From Enterobacteriaceae bacterium (lineage in GTDB: Bacteria > Pseudomonadota > Gammaproteobacteria > Enterobacterales > Enterobacteriaceae): DNA of 64,000 bases. Position 1 is the first letter of the stretch. Every line of letters starts with the position of its first letter. Under the pieces are notes generated by a model. That model ran no database searches and was not told the DNA's origin. It worked only from the letters and a program-made list of their open reading frames with translations. The stretch is from assembly GCA_902363335.1 (NCBI GenBank), contig CABIZV010000001.1, forward strand, positions 1,178,001 to 1,242,000. The letters are read 5' to 3'. Of this stretch, positions 43,978 through 51,136 are shown in pieces. The position numbers were made by a program, and so were the translations under genes.

Positions 43978-45222
43978 TCAATCTTCAAGCCATGAACGTC
44001 CTGTCTTTGTAGATCCGGCCTCACGTAACAGACCAGCCACCTCTTGCGTAGCCTCGTGCATGGCCTTTACATCAGTACCCGTAGCGCCCGCAAGTGTCAA
44101 TGCTATCCCAGCATGAATTTCGGGATAACTGTGCGTGAATATATCCAGCGGATTCACATCTTTCTTCCCCAGACCAGCTTCGTCACGAATCTTATTGATG
44201 CCGTTTGCCATACTGCGCGGCGGACTGGCTCCTTCCGCACGGAAATAGTGATGCGCCAGGTCCGTGATTGCCTTGCGCGCCTCCGCTTCGCTCAGTTCGG
44301 GCGCAGCCCATGATGTACAAAAGCGCTCAGCGGCAAATCGCGTTGCAATGGCTGCGTCAGAGGACGAGCCGGAGGTGCCGCTCATGACGGGTAATCCAGC
44401 CTTGTCACGCATAATGGTACCTATATCCTGAGAGAGATCCATGCCGCCCTGGGTGCGAGTAGAGTGCGTGTCGTTACGCCTGGCGTCTACGCGGCTGCCC
44501 TCACGGAACGCCATACGCTCACCGATCTTCAGCCTTCCAGCCAATACTTGACCAGTCTGCGCGAGTTCGAAACCGGCACACGCCTGTTTTGACGTAAATG
44601 GTCCAGCAGCACCGCTCAGCATCATTGAAAAAGCAGAACGAGCGCTATCGGACAATTTGAGCCCGCGGGTGCCGTGAAATGGTGAACCCGGCAGCGGCTT
44701 CGCCGAGCCAAGCGCTTCTTTACCTAGTTGCTCGCGGTCGTTGCCACCCCAGCGTTCTTCCGTGCGCCAAAGTCCACGCTCTAAGTGCCCCATCCATGCT
44801 GCTTGCTTGAATACGGCGGACTCGGGTTTTGCGAGCCCCTCTTTGGTCGAGCGTAGGATATTCCCCTCTACGCTTCGATATCTAAAATAGTTCTCTGCCC
44901 GAGTTTGCAAATGCTCGAGCGTTTCATAACGGTTGTTCGAAAGTGTATTTTGCAGGAACTGTTTCACCACCAACGGTGAGTTACAGTCGATCTGATAAGG
45001 CTGTGTGCCAATGTGAGCCTGGCTCGGCAAAGCCTGCTCATATTGGCTATTTCCTGTTAGGTCTACATCACTCAGGCGTTCATGCGTATTACTTACTCGT
45101 TGAATTTTATCCGCCAGGACGGACTGTTTGTTATTCGTATTTTGATCACTGGGACTAATGGTATTGATTGCATAATTGACTGTTTGGTTATTACTGAGCC
45201 TGGAGGCGAACAAAGATCTCAT
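43978..45222 (-). CDS. Unrecognised 414-residue protein, candidate secreted effector
   Basis: A soluble protein without signal peptide or membrane span. The first ~110 residues are Asn/Ser/Thr/Gln-rich (MRSLFASRLSNNQTVNYAIN) and AT-biased. The rest (from about residue 120) is visibly more GC-rich and Ala/Arg/Gly-rich, which suggests a spliced gene: a secretion-type leader joined to a body of other origin. Motifs include SPFHGTRGLKLSDSARSAF, RVDARRNDTHSTRTQGG, SGTSGSSSDAAIATRFAAERF (S281 onward) and IFTHSYPEIHAG (His364-Ser365). The last two have counterparts in the 494-residue neighbour. I do not know the activity. It is transcribed leftward between the kinase and the 494-residue gene. Confidence 0.7.
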   Translation of the reverse strand: MRSLFASRLSNNQTVNYAINTISPSDQNTNNKQSVLADKIQRVSNTHERLSDVDLTGNSQYEQALPSQAHIGTQPYQIDCNSPLVVKQFLQNTLSNNRYETLEHLQTRAENYFRYRSVEGNILRSTKEGLAKPESAVFKQAAWMGHLERGLWRTEERWGGNDREQLGKEALGSAKPLPGSPFHGTRGLKLSDSARSAFSMMLSGAAGPFTSKQACAGFELAQTGQVLAGRLKIGERMAFREGSRVDARRNDTHSTRTQGGMDLSQDIGTIMRDKAGLPVMSGTSGSSSDAAIATRFAAERFCTSWAAPELSEAEARKAITDLAHHYFRAEGASPPRSMANGINKIRDEAGLGKKDVNPLDIFTHSYPEIHAGIALTLAGATGTDVKAMHEATQEVAGLLREAGSTKTGRSWLED

Positions 45223-45342
45223 TCCTTTCTTAATAAAAATAAGATGGGGCTTTAAAAGAGGCTAACTAAATACTCTTTAGAGAAATGCTTTTTTTAAATT
45301 AGGATAAGTGCGTCTGAACAAGGGTTGCGGATTAAATGCATT

Positions 45343-45380
45343 GAAATGTGGCATCTTATCAACATAAGATGCCACATTTC
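45343..45380. repeat. Perfect inverted repeat, 17-bp arms with 4-base loop
   Basis: GAAATGTGGCATCTTAT (45343-45359), loop CAAC, then the exact complement ATAAGATGCCACATTTC (45364-45380). It sits between the 414-residue gene and the kinase gene. There is no adjacent T-run on either strand, so it may be a remnant of a small mobile repeat, an RNA processing site or a Rho-assisted terminator. Confidence 0.8.
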
Positions 45381-45509
45381 CCCTGTATCATTGGCTCCCA
45401 ATCGCAACATGTATGGCCAGGAAATTTTGAAAGATGATTGAATTTCCTAACCATCAAGTCTACATCAGACGTAAAGAGCTGTGTCGATATTATCTGTTGT
45501 CATAATTTT

Positions 45510-46301
45510 TTATTTCCCTCTGAGGTCCTTAAGATCATCAATGAGATCTTGATAATATGTTATATCATTTTCATCTTTTCTATTGGTGGCCATTTTTAAT
45601 TTTACCTGTAGCGATGACTCAATTTGATCTTCAAGATCGATTGTCGCCATGGAGGGTTGTCTTTCAAGTCGCTTAGCCTGAGACAAAACAAGTTGATCGC
45701 CATCAATAATATGGAGATTATCGTTTTTGTCGACCAGAATGTTACCCATTACGTTGATGTCATGCATGTATAACCCTCTTGATTCAAGATGGTCGCTGGC
45801 ACGGAAGTAATTTTCTTCGTTATCCACATCAAGCTCATGACCCTGTACAAATTTTGAAACTAATACATTCATGGGTTTATTATTGAATACCGCCTGCGCG
45901 CTGCGTGAGTAATCACAGTCATTATTGGCCTCATTTAAATAGCGGCTCACTCGTTCAGGTTTGGCATTTTTATGCTCTGGTGAATTCCAGTCAACAAAAT
46001 TACCGCTGCTATTCACGGGTACTTTTATGACGAAATCACCACAGCGATAACAAGTACCGTAAGAACCCGCTCCAATTTGAGGCTGCGTTTCAATTTTTAC
46101 CTTATCCAGTTTGGCAATAAATTGGTCAATAGCCGAAAGCTTCGTGGCGGTAGGCGCTTCGTTACGCAATTGGTCAATAGCCGAAGGCTTCATAGCGGTG
46201 GGCGCTTCGTTACGCAATTCGCCAGGAGCCGTATGCTTCATCGCGGTAGGCGCTTTAATACGGAATTGGCCAGGAGCCGTGTGCTTCATCACGGCAGGCA
46301 C
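45510..46301 (-). CDS. OspG/NleH-like effector protein kinase, 3' part of a frameshifted gene
   Basis: This 263-residue frame begins at a GTG and holds a small Ser/Thr-kinase domain: G-loop QIGAGSYGTCY, Lys93 in VIKVP, Glu124 in YLNEANNDCD, catalytic Asp181 in LYMHDINVMGNIL and IIDGDQL (Asp200) in place of DFG. The compact lobe structure and HDxN loop fit the OspG/NleH group of type III effector kinases, which interfere with host NF-kB signalling. Before it stand four 16-residue repeats (APTAMKHTAPGELRNE type, residues 1-64). The true 5' end is the separate frame 46531-46289, disconnected by a 17-bp tandem duplication. Without that duplication the product would be about 334 residues. As it stands the kinase could be made only from the GTG or the Met at residue 5, without the leader. 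Confidence 0.75.
   Translation of the reverse strand: MPAVMKHTAPGQFRIKAPTAMKHTAPGELRNEAPTAMKPSAIDQLRNEAPTATKLSAIDQFIAKLDKVKIETQPQIGAGSYGTCYRCGDFVIKVPVNSSGNFVDWNSPEHKNAKPERVSRYLNEANNDCDYSRSAQAVFNNKPMNVLVSKFVQGHELDVDNEENYFRASDHLESRGLYMHDINVMGNILVDKNDNLHIIDGDQLVLSQAKRLERQPSMATIDLEDQIESSLQVKLKMATNRKDENDITYYQDLIDDLKDLRGK
46110..46301 (-). repeat. Four 48-bp tandem repeats in the kinase gene
   Basis: Units of 48 bp encode 16 residues each: PAVMKHTAPGQFRIK, APTAMKHTAPGELRNE, APTAMKPSAIDQLRNE and APTATKLSAIDQFIAK. They lie directly before the kinase domain. Repeat number could vary by slippage without breaking the frame. Confidence 0.8.
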
Positions 46302-46531
46302 TTCATTACGGCAGGCACTTCATTACGGGTGGGAAGCTGTGCTTTCGTTTCTGTTTCAGAATGGAGCATTGATAACAAAAATGTCGCTCTGGAATTATGA
46401 ATACCACAAATATTTTCTCGCAACTTACTCAAGTTTTCTGACGAGCAATGCGCATTAGATTGGTTTGATTTAGTTGTGAAATGCGAAGAAATATAAGATG
46501 AAGAAAGTGAGTGTGGAGTAAGACTAAGCAT
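46289..46531 (-). pseudogene. 5' part of the frameshifted effector kinase gene
   Basis: An 80-residue frame begins MLSLTPHSLSSSYISSHFTT and runs through a Ser/Asn-rich, effector-like leader to NEVPAVMKCLP, where it stops. Deleting one copy of the 17-bp duplication joins NEV directly to PAVMKHTAPG of the kinase frame without loss. The leader composition (Ser/Thr-rich, no early acidic residues) resembles a type III secretion signal. Confidence 0.75.
46293..46326. repeat. 17-bp tandem duplication disrupting the kinase gene
   Basis: GGCAGGCACTTCATTAC occurs twice head to tail (46293-46309 and 46310-46326). Since 17 is not a multiple of three, the duplication shifts the frame. Exact loss of one copy would restore a continuous gene, so the event is reversible by slippage. 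Confidence 0.92.
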
Positions 46532-47161
46532 TTTGTGACCTTAATTATTAGGGTGGGAAATATTAAATAAACTCTGTTTTCCGTGATTACAGGATATATT
46601 CCCACTACTCTATTTGAGAGTGAGATTGAAGTTAAATTATCGAAACTTTTGATACCGAAATTTATATTTATAACTATATCTTTTATATTGCCATTGTGAC
46701 TTTAAAAAAACGCCACTTTATAATTTTGCAGTTTTTTAAGGCGTATTTTTAAAAACTTATAGGGACTGATGTAGCATCCCCCCATGAACTTGTCCCACAA
46801 TCCTATAACCACGGCAGAGAGCGTTTTTCAGATTGAAAGTTTTGTTGTCCGTAATGCCCGATGCGTTGTTGCTAATGATGAGATGATGCGGTCGCTACCG
46901 CGTATTCCTGTCGCATGGCAGACCGCATCCATGCTAATCGACACGGCAACCTTTACGAGGGTGAGATGTTTGCAGTTAACTACTTCTGAATGGAACGACG
47001 CATATTACGTTAAAACGGCGCAAACTGGTCGAAAACTCAATGACATCATGCCCGCCACTATCGGGGCGCTGACGTCTAGATGAAAGGGGGCGAGGTCTCC
47101 AATGCTTTCGCAGCAGTCCAGCGCAAGACGACCGGCAATGGCACAATGAAACGAAAAAAGA
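46532..47161. other. Region between kinase gene and first tRNA-Ser
   Basis: The AT-rich left half should hold the promoter of the kinase gene and contains the AAAAAACGCCACTTT element at 46705-46719. The right half (46780-47100) is more GC-balanced and holds a 99-codon plus-strand frame (46784-47083) with no recognised features, perhaps a remnant. No integrase or phage gene is recognised. Confidence 0.45.
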
Positions 47162-47191
47162 AAAACCCAGGTCGCATAACGACCTGGGTTT
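47162..47191 (-). terminator. Terminator of first tRNA-Ser gene
   Basis: AACCCAGGTCG-CATAA-CGACCTGGGTT forms an 11-bp stem just past the CCA end, followed by T-rich sequence on the minus strand. Confidence 0.85.
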
Positions 47192-47197
47192 CTAATT

Positions 47198-47285
47198 TGG
47201 CGGAAGCGTAGAGATTCGAACTCTAGAACCCTTTCGGGTCGCCGGTTTTCAAGACCGGTGCCTTCAACCGCTCGGCCACGCTTCC
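47198..47285 (-). tRNA. serT: tRNA-Ser (UGA), first copy
   Basis: This 88-base gene reads GGAAGCGTGGCCGAGCGGTT at its 5' end on the minus strand, with anticodon loop CTTGAAA (anticodon TGA), a long variable arm (CGACCCGAAAGGGTT), TTCGAAT in the T-loop and an encoded CCA. Position next to yccA matches E. coli serT. It has its own promoter and terminator and is identical to the second copy 268 bp away. Confidence 0.97.
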
Positions 47286-47295
47286 AATGCTGCGC

Positions 47296-47324
47296 ACTAT
47301 AAACATCCCAAACGGCCCTGTAAA
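47296..47324 (-). promoter_or_regulatory. Promoter of first tRNA-Ser gene
   Basis: On the minus strand TTTACA (47324-47319) and TATAGT (47301-47296) are 17 bp apart, followed by a GCGC discriminator as in stringently controlled tRNA promoters. Confidence 0.8.
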
Positions 47325-47516
47325 GCACCAAAACGCGTTATTGGCGATGAAATTCACTTCTTTTTCATCGTCTGATTATTTCCTCGTCAATCTTGCCCAT
47401 CATGGACAAAAAAACGACAGGCTACTGCGCGAGGAGACGCATTTTCATACGGGATAGGTTTAAAAGTTTAAAAGCAGAAAACCGCAGCAAACGACGAGCT
47501 ACCGGAAGACAAAAGC

Positions 47517-47546
47517 AAAAAGGGGTTACCTTTCGGTAACCCCTTT
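47517..47546 (-). terminator. Terminator of second tRNA-Ser gene
   Basis: AAAGGGGTTACC-TTTC-GGTAACCCCTTT forms a 12-bp stem with T-rich downstream sequence on the minus strand. It differs from the terminator of the first copy. Confidence 0.85.
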
Positions 47547-47553
47547 GCGAATT

Positions 47554-47641
47554 TGGCGGAAGCGTAGAGATTCGAACTCTAGAACCCTTTCGGGTCGCCG
47601 GTTTTCAAGACCGGTGCCTTCAACCGCTCGGCCACGCTTCC
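47554..47641 (-). tRNA. serT: tRNA-Ser (UGA), second copy
   Basis: The 88 bases are identical to the first copy, including encoded CCA and anticodon TGA. E. coli K-12 carries only one serT at this position, so this is a full-length local duplication with its own promoter and a different terminator. Confidence 0.97.
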
Positions 47642-47651
47642 AATGAGGCGC

Positions 47652-47680
47652 ACTATAAACATCCCCATTGGACCTGTAAA
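47652..47680 (-). promoter_or_regulatory. Promoter of second tRNA-Ser gene
   Basis: TTTACA (47680-47675) and TATAGT (47657-47652) on the minus strand, 17 bp apart, with GCGC discriminator. The sequence is similar but not identical to that of copy one, so the promoters have drifted while the tRNAs have not. Confidence 0.8.
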
Positions 47681-47785
47681 GCCCCAAAACGCACGACCGG
47701 GCGAAAAACGAGCAAAACCGTGTTATTCGCCTGAAAAAACAACAAAATGATGGGTTTTACTCGCCTTTTATTGATACTCAGCGTC

Positions 47786-49405
47786 TCAATGTTTCTTGAT
47801 ATACATGTCTTTGGTGTAATAGTAGCCCAGGCGGTCAGGAGTGAATCCCCCCACCCACGGTTTCACCAGGTGCGTGCGCACATAGTGATAGACGGGAATT
47901 GCCGGAACATCACGTCCCAGGAGATCCTCCGCTTTCTGATAATCACTCGCGCGTTGAGCCGGATCCAGCACTTTAGCGGCATCACGCAGCGCGCTGTCAT
48001 AGTCCGGGTTGCTGTACTTCGTTGTATTCTCACTGTCGCCGGTACGGAAGGTATTCAGGAAGGTTGAGGCATCGTCGTAATCAGCAATCCAGGCATAGCG
48101 GACCACATCGAAATTGCCGGTATGCATCGTATCCAGCATGGTTTTCCACTCCTGGTTTTGCAATTTGGCCTCAACGCCGAGATTTTTCTTCCACATGGAA
48201 GCGGCGGCAATCGCGATACGCTGATGCGACTCGGAAGTGTTATAGAGAAGATTGAAGGTCAGCGGATGGCTTTCACTGAATCCCGCCTCCGCCAGTAGCT
48301 TTTTCGCCTCGACAAGACGTTTTTCGAGCGGCCATGAGGCATAGTCTGGCCCGTGCAGTTTCACCCCACCGATTTCCGGTTGGCTAAACACCCACGCCGG
48401 ACGCTGCCCCTGCCCCAGCACTTTCCCGGCAATAATGTCTTTATCCAGCGCCATATTCAGCGCCCGACGAACGCGCACATCGTTAAACGGGGCACGCGTG
48501 GTGTTGAATTCGTAGTAATAGGTCGCCAGCTGTGGCGAGACATTCACTTCAGAGCCGAGCGTCTTCTGTAACTGGCGGAACTGGTTAATTGGCAGCGTAT
48601 AGACGATATCAACTTCTCCTGCCTTATAGCGGTTCACGTCCGAGGCTTCCGAATGAATCGGCAGGTAGGTCACCTTATTAATGACCGTATTCGCATTATC
48701 CCAATAATGTGGGTTACGCACCGCCACAATGCGTTCGTTAACTACCCACTGCGCCAGGCTATAGGCGCCGCTGCCCACAAAATGTTCCGGTTTGACCCAC
48801 TTATCGCCATAGCGGCCGATCAAGACTTTATCGAGTGGCACCATCGACGGGTGGGTAAGCATCGCAAGGAATGATGAGGTTGGCTGCGTTAACGTCACTT
48901 CGAGCGTAGAATCGTTTAGCGCTTTTACCCCAAGGGTATCAGGTGTTTTTTTACCCAGCGCAATATCAGCGGCGTTCGCAATGTGCATATTACCGGGATA
49001 GCTTGCATAGGGAGAACCGGTAGCGGGCGTGACCAGCCGCTGCCAGCTCCAGACGATATCCTGGGCGGTGATGGCTGAGCCATCGCTCCAGACGATGCCC
49101 GGGCGTAAATGGAACGTCCAGACGGTGTTATCTTTATTCTCCCAGGATTGGGCCAGTCGGGGTTCGATTGTACCGTCCGCTTTTATCGCCACCAGCCCGT
49201 CAAACAGATCGCTGATAATGTTAAATTCGACGTCGCTTTCCACTTTATGCGGGTCAAGTGAGGCGGGTTCATTACCATTACTGCGCACCAGCTCCTGGGT
49301 ATCAGCAAGCGCTGTTCCTTGCGGGACGTTTGCGGCCTGCGCCGCCCCTGTCAGTCCCATCGTCAGTAAAGCTATCGTGATGTAGTTATATTTTTGTATT
49401 TTCAT
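47786..49405 (-). CDS. OppA/MppA-like periplasmic peptide-binding protein, orphan
   Basis: A periplasmic binding protein of the SBP family 5 (539 residues from Met 49405). ATG 49405 is preferred because AAGG stands 8 bases upstream; ATG 49411 is too close to it. Signal peptide: MKIQKYNYITIALLTMGLTGAAQA. The mature protein follows OppA through its length (SLDPHKVESDVEFNIISDLF, WSDGSAITAQDIVWSWQR, VNERIVAVRNPHYWDNANTV, LLYNTSESHQRIAIAAASMW). It should bind oligopeptides and dock to an Opp-type transporter encoded elsewhere, since no permease or ATPase is adjacent. The gene stands between serT and yccA, where E. coli K-12 has none. Confidence 0.9.
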   Translation of the reverse strand: MKIQKYNYITIALLTMGLTGAAQAANVPQGTALADTQELVRSNGNEPASLDPHKVESDVEFNIISDLFDGLVAIKADGTIEPRLAQSWENKDNTVWTFHLRPGIVWSDGSAITAQDIVWSWQRLVTPATGSPYASYPGNMHIANAADIALGKKTPDTLGVKALNDSTLEVTLTQPTSSFLAMLTHPSMVPLDKVLIGRYGDKWVKPEHFVGSGAYSLAQWVVNERIVAVRNPHYWDNANTVINKVTYLPIHSEASDVNRYKAGEVDIVYTLPINQFRQLQKTLGSEVNVSPQLATYYYEFNTTRAPFNDVRVRRALNMALDKDIIAGKVLGQGQRPAWVFSQPEIGGVKLHGPDYASWPLEKRLVEAKKLLAEAGFSESHPLTFNLLYNTSESHQRIAIAAASMWKKNLGVEAKLQNQEWKTMLDTMHTGNFDVVRYAWIADYDDASTFLNTFRTGDSENTTKYSNPDYDSALRDAAKVLDPAQRASDYQKAEDLLGRDVPAIPVYHYVRTHLVKPWVGGFTPDRLGYYYTKDMYIKKH

Positions 49406-49641
49406 TTCCATTGCCTTGTTGTTTTTACCTCTTTCACTTTCGGCATGGATATTGAATTACGCAAGGGCTTTCAATAACCTATAAGATAGCGATCTCGCTA
49501 TTTGTGGCATTGTTGGAGGAATTTGTGACCTGCCCATAATCCTCTGATTCGACAGAGTAAAGATGGGTAAAACCATTTGGGAATAAAGAAGACTTTTTTT
49601 ATGCTTAGCCATTAATAAAATCCATCATAAGAGAGTGACTC

Positions 49642-50301
49642 ATGGATCGCATAATTACTTCATCGCGTGACCGCTCATCGCTATTGAGCACCCATAAAGT
49701 CCTGCGTAATACCTATTTCCTGCTGAGCCTGACGCTGGCGTTTTCTGCCATCACCGCCACGGCCAGCACCGTACTGATGCTGCCATCGCCGGGGTTAATC
49801 CTGACGCTGGTCGGTATGTACGGACTGATGTTCCTGACTTATAAAACGGCGGATAAGCCAGTCGGTATTCTGTCCGCGTTCGCCTTCACCGGCTTCTTAG
49901 GTTATATCCTTGGGCCGATTCTGAACGCCTACCTGTCTGCGGGTATGGGCGACGTTATCGGTATGGCGCTGGGCGGTACGGCGTTAGTGTTCTTTAGCTG
50001 CTCGGCCTATGTGTTGACTACCCGTAAAGACATGTCCTTCCTCGGCGGTATGCTGATGGCGGGTATTGTGGTGGTGCTGATTGGTATGGTGGCGAACATC
50101 TTCCTGCAGCTGCCGGCCCTGCATCTGGCGATTAGCGCAGTGTTTATCCTGATTTCTTCAGGTGCCATCCTGTATGAAACCAGCAACATTATTCGCGGTG
50201 GTGAAACCAACTACATCCGCGCAACGGTGAGTCTGTACGTGTCTCTGTACAACATCTTCGTTAGCCTGCTGAGCATTCTGGGCTTCGCTAGCCGCGACTA
50301 A
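49642..50301 (+). CDS. yccA: YccA, Bax-inhibitor-1 family modulator of FtsH
   Basis: A 219-residue inner-membrane protein with seven hydrophobic segments, nearly identical to E. coli YccA (MDRIITSSRDRSSLLSTHKV; closing LSILGFASRD). YccA is a substrate and inhibitor of the FtsH protease and protects SecY when translocons jam. The soluble N-terminal tail of about 20 residues is the part FtsH engages. Strong ribosome site GAGAGTGACTC precedes it. Confidence 0.96.
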   Translation: MDRIITSSRDRSSLLSTHKVLRNTYFLLSLTLAFSAITATASTVLMLPSPGLILTLVGMYGLMFLTYKTADKPVGILSAFAFTGFLGYILGPILNAYLSAGMGDVIGMALGGTALVFFSCSAYVLTTRKDMSFLGGMLMAGIVVVLIGMVANIFLQLPALHLAISAVFILISSGAILYETSNIIRGGETNYIRATVSLYVSLYNIFVSLLSILGFASRD

Positions 50302-50321
50302 CCCGAAGTCAGCCATCCCTC

Positions 50322-50347
50322 AAGGCCTCGCTTATGCGGGGCCTTTT
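50322..50347 (+). terminator. Terminator after yccA
   Basis: AAGGCCTCGC-TTA-TGCGGGGCCTTTTT: a GC-rich stem followed by T-run, 20 bp past the stop. Confidence 0.85.
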
Positions 50348-50390
50348 TATTTGCTACACTTCCCGCCATCTGTATGTTGTGTGAAAAATT

Positions 50391-50720
50391 ATGCTTATCT
50401 ACGAAAATACCGAAATCGAGACCGATAACGACGGTTATCTCAAAGACTCAACGTTATGGAGCGAAGGGCTGGCCGCCGTCATTGCTGAAAAAGAAGGGAT
50501 TACGTTGAGCCCGGAACACTGGGAAGTGGTGCGCTTTGTGCGTGAATTTTACCTGGAGTTCAACACCTCTCCAGCCATTCGAATGCTGGTCAAAGCCATG
50601 GCCAACACCTTTGGTGAAGAGAAAGGCAATAGCCGTTACCTGTACCGCCTGTTCCCGAAAGGCCCGGCGAAACAGGCAACAAAAATCGCCGGTCTCCCTA
50701 AACCGGTGAAGTGCATTTAG
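50391..50720 (+). CDS. tusE: TusE, sulphur-relay protein for tRNA 2-thiouridine
   Basis: A 109-residue DsrC-family protein. The penultimate cysteine (Cys108 in LPKPVKCI) is the persulphide carrier. TusE takes sulphur from TusBCD and passes it to MnmA for thiolation of U34 in Lys, Glu and Gln tRNAs. Length and ends match E. coli YccK. Its 3' end overlaps the convergent yccX by 4 bp. Confidence 0.95.
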   Translation: MLIYENTEIETDNDGYLKDSTLWSEGLAAVIAEKEGITLSPEHWEVVRFVREFYLEFNTSPAIRMLVKAMANTFGEEKGNSRYLYRLFPKGPAKQATKIAGLPKPVKCI

Positions 50721-50995
50721 TAACGAATGCTGAAGTCGCGCCACGCTTTTTCGGGTTGATGAGGCTCTGTCAGAACTTTATCAACCCGAGCGCTTCTCGG
50801 CCCACCGGCTTTTAGCCATGCCAGCAGTTTTTCCACCTGCTCACCGTCACCGCAGGCCAGCACTTCGACGCTGCCGTCATCCAGATTCCGCGCATAACCG
50901 CGCACCCCAAGCCGCCCCGCTTCCTGCTGGGTAAAGTAGCGAAAACCGACGCCCTGCACCTGGCCATAAACCCAACAGATTACACATTTATCCAC
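50717..50995 (-). CDS. yccX: Acylphosphatase
   Basis: A 92-residue acylphosphatase. The catalytic arginine lies in the phosphate loop VQGVGFRYFTQQEA and the catalytic asparagine in GYARNLDDGSVEV. Hydrolyses carboxyl-phosphate bonds. Convergent with tusE (4-bp overlap) and divergent from rlmI. Confidence 0.95.
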   Translation of the reverse strand: MDKCVICWVYGQVQGVGFRYFTQQEAGRLGVRGYARNLDDGSVEVLACGDGEQVEKLLAWLKAGGPRSARVDKVLTEPHQPEKAWRDFSIRY

Positions 50996-51136
50996 GCTGA
51001 CTCCTCGTAAACGGTGATGATGAATCTCAATACTGTAACGTCAATTGTCCTGGCATTCTGCCGTCGTTCGTTGCATTTATGCGGGGAAGTCGGGAAAATG
51101 AAGCCCTTCCCATCAAAAAGCCAGATTAGAAAAATT

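Noticed and set aside
46784..47083. 99-codon plus-strand open frame left of the first tRNA-Ser
   Set aside because: No recognisable domain, no clear ribosome site and no supporting context; possibly the decayed remnant of something, so only mentioned within the intergenic entry.
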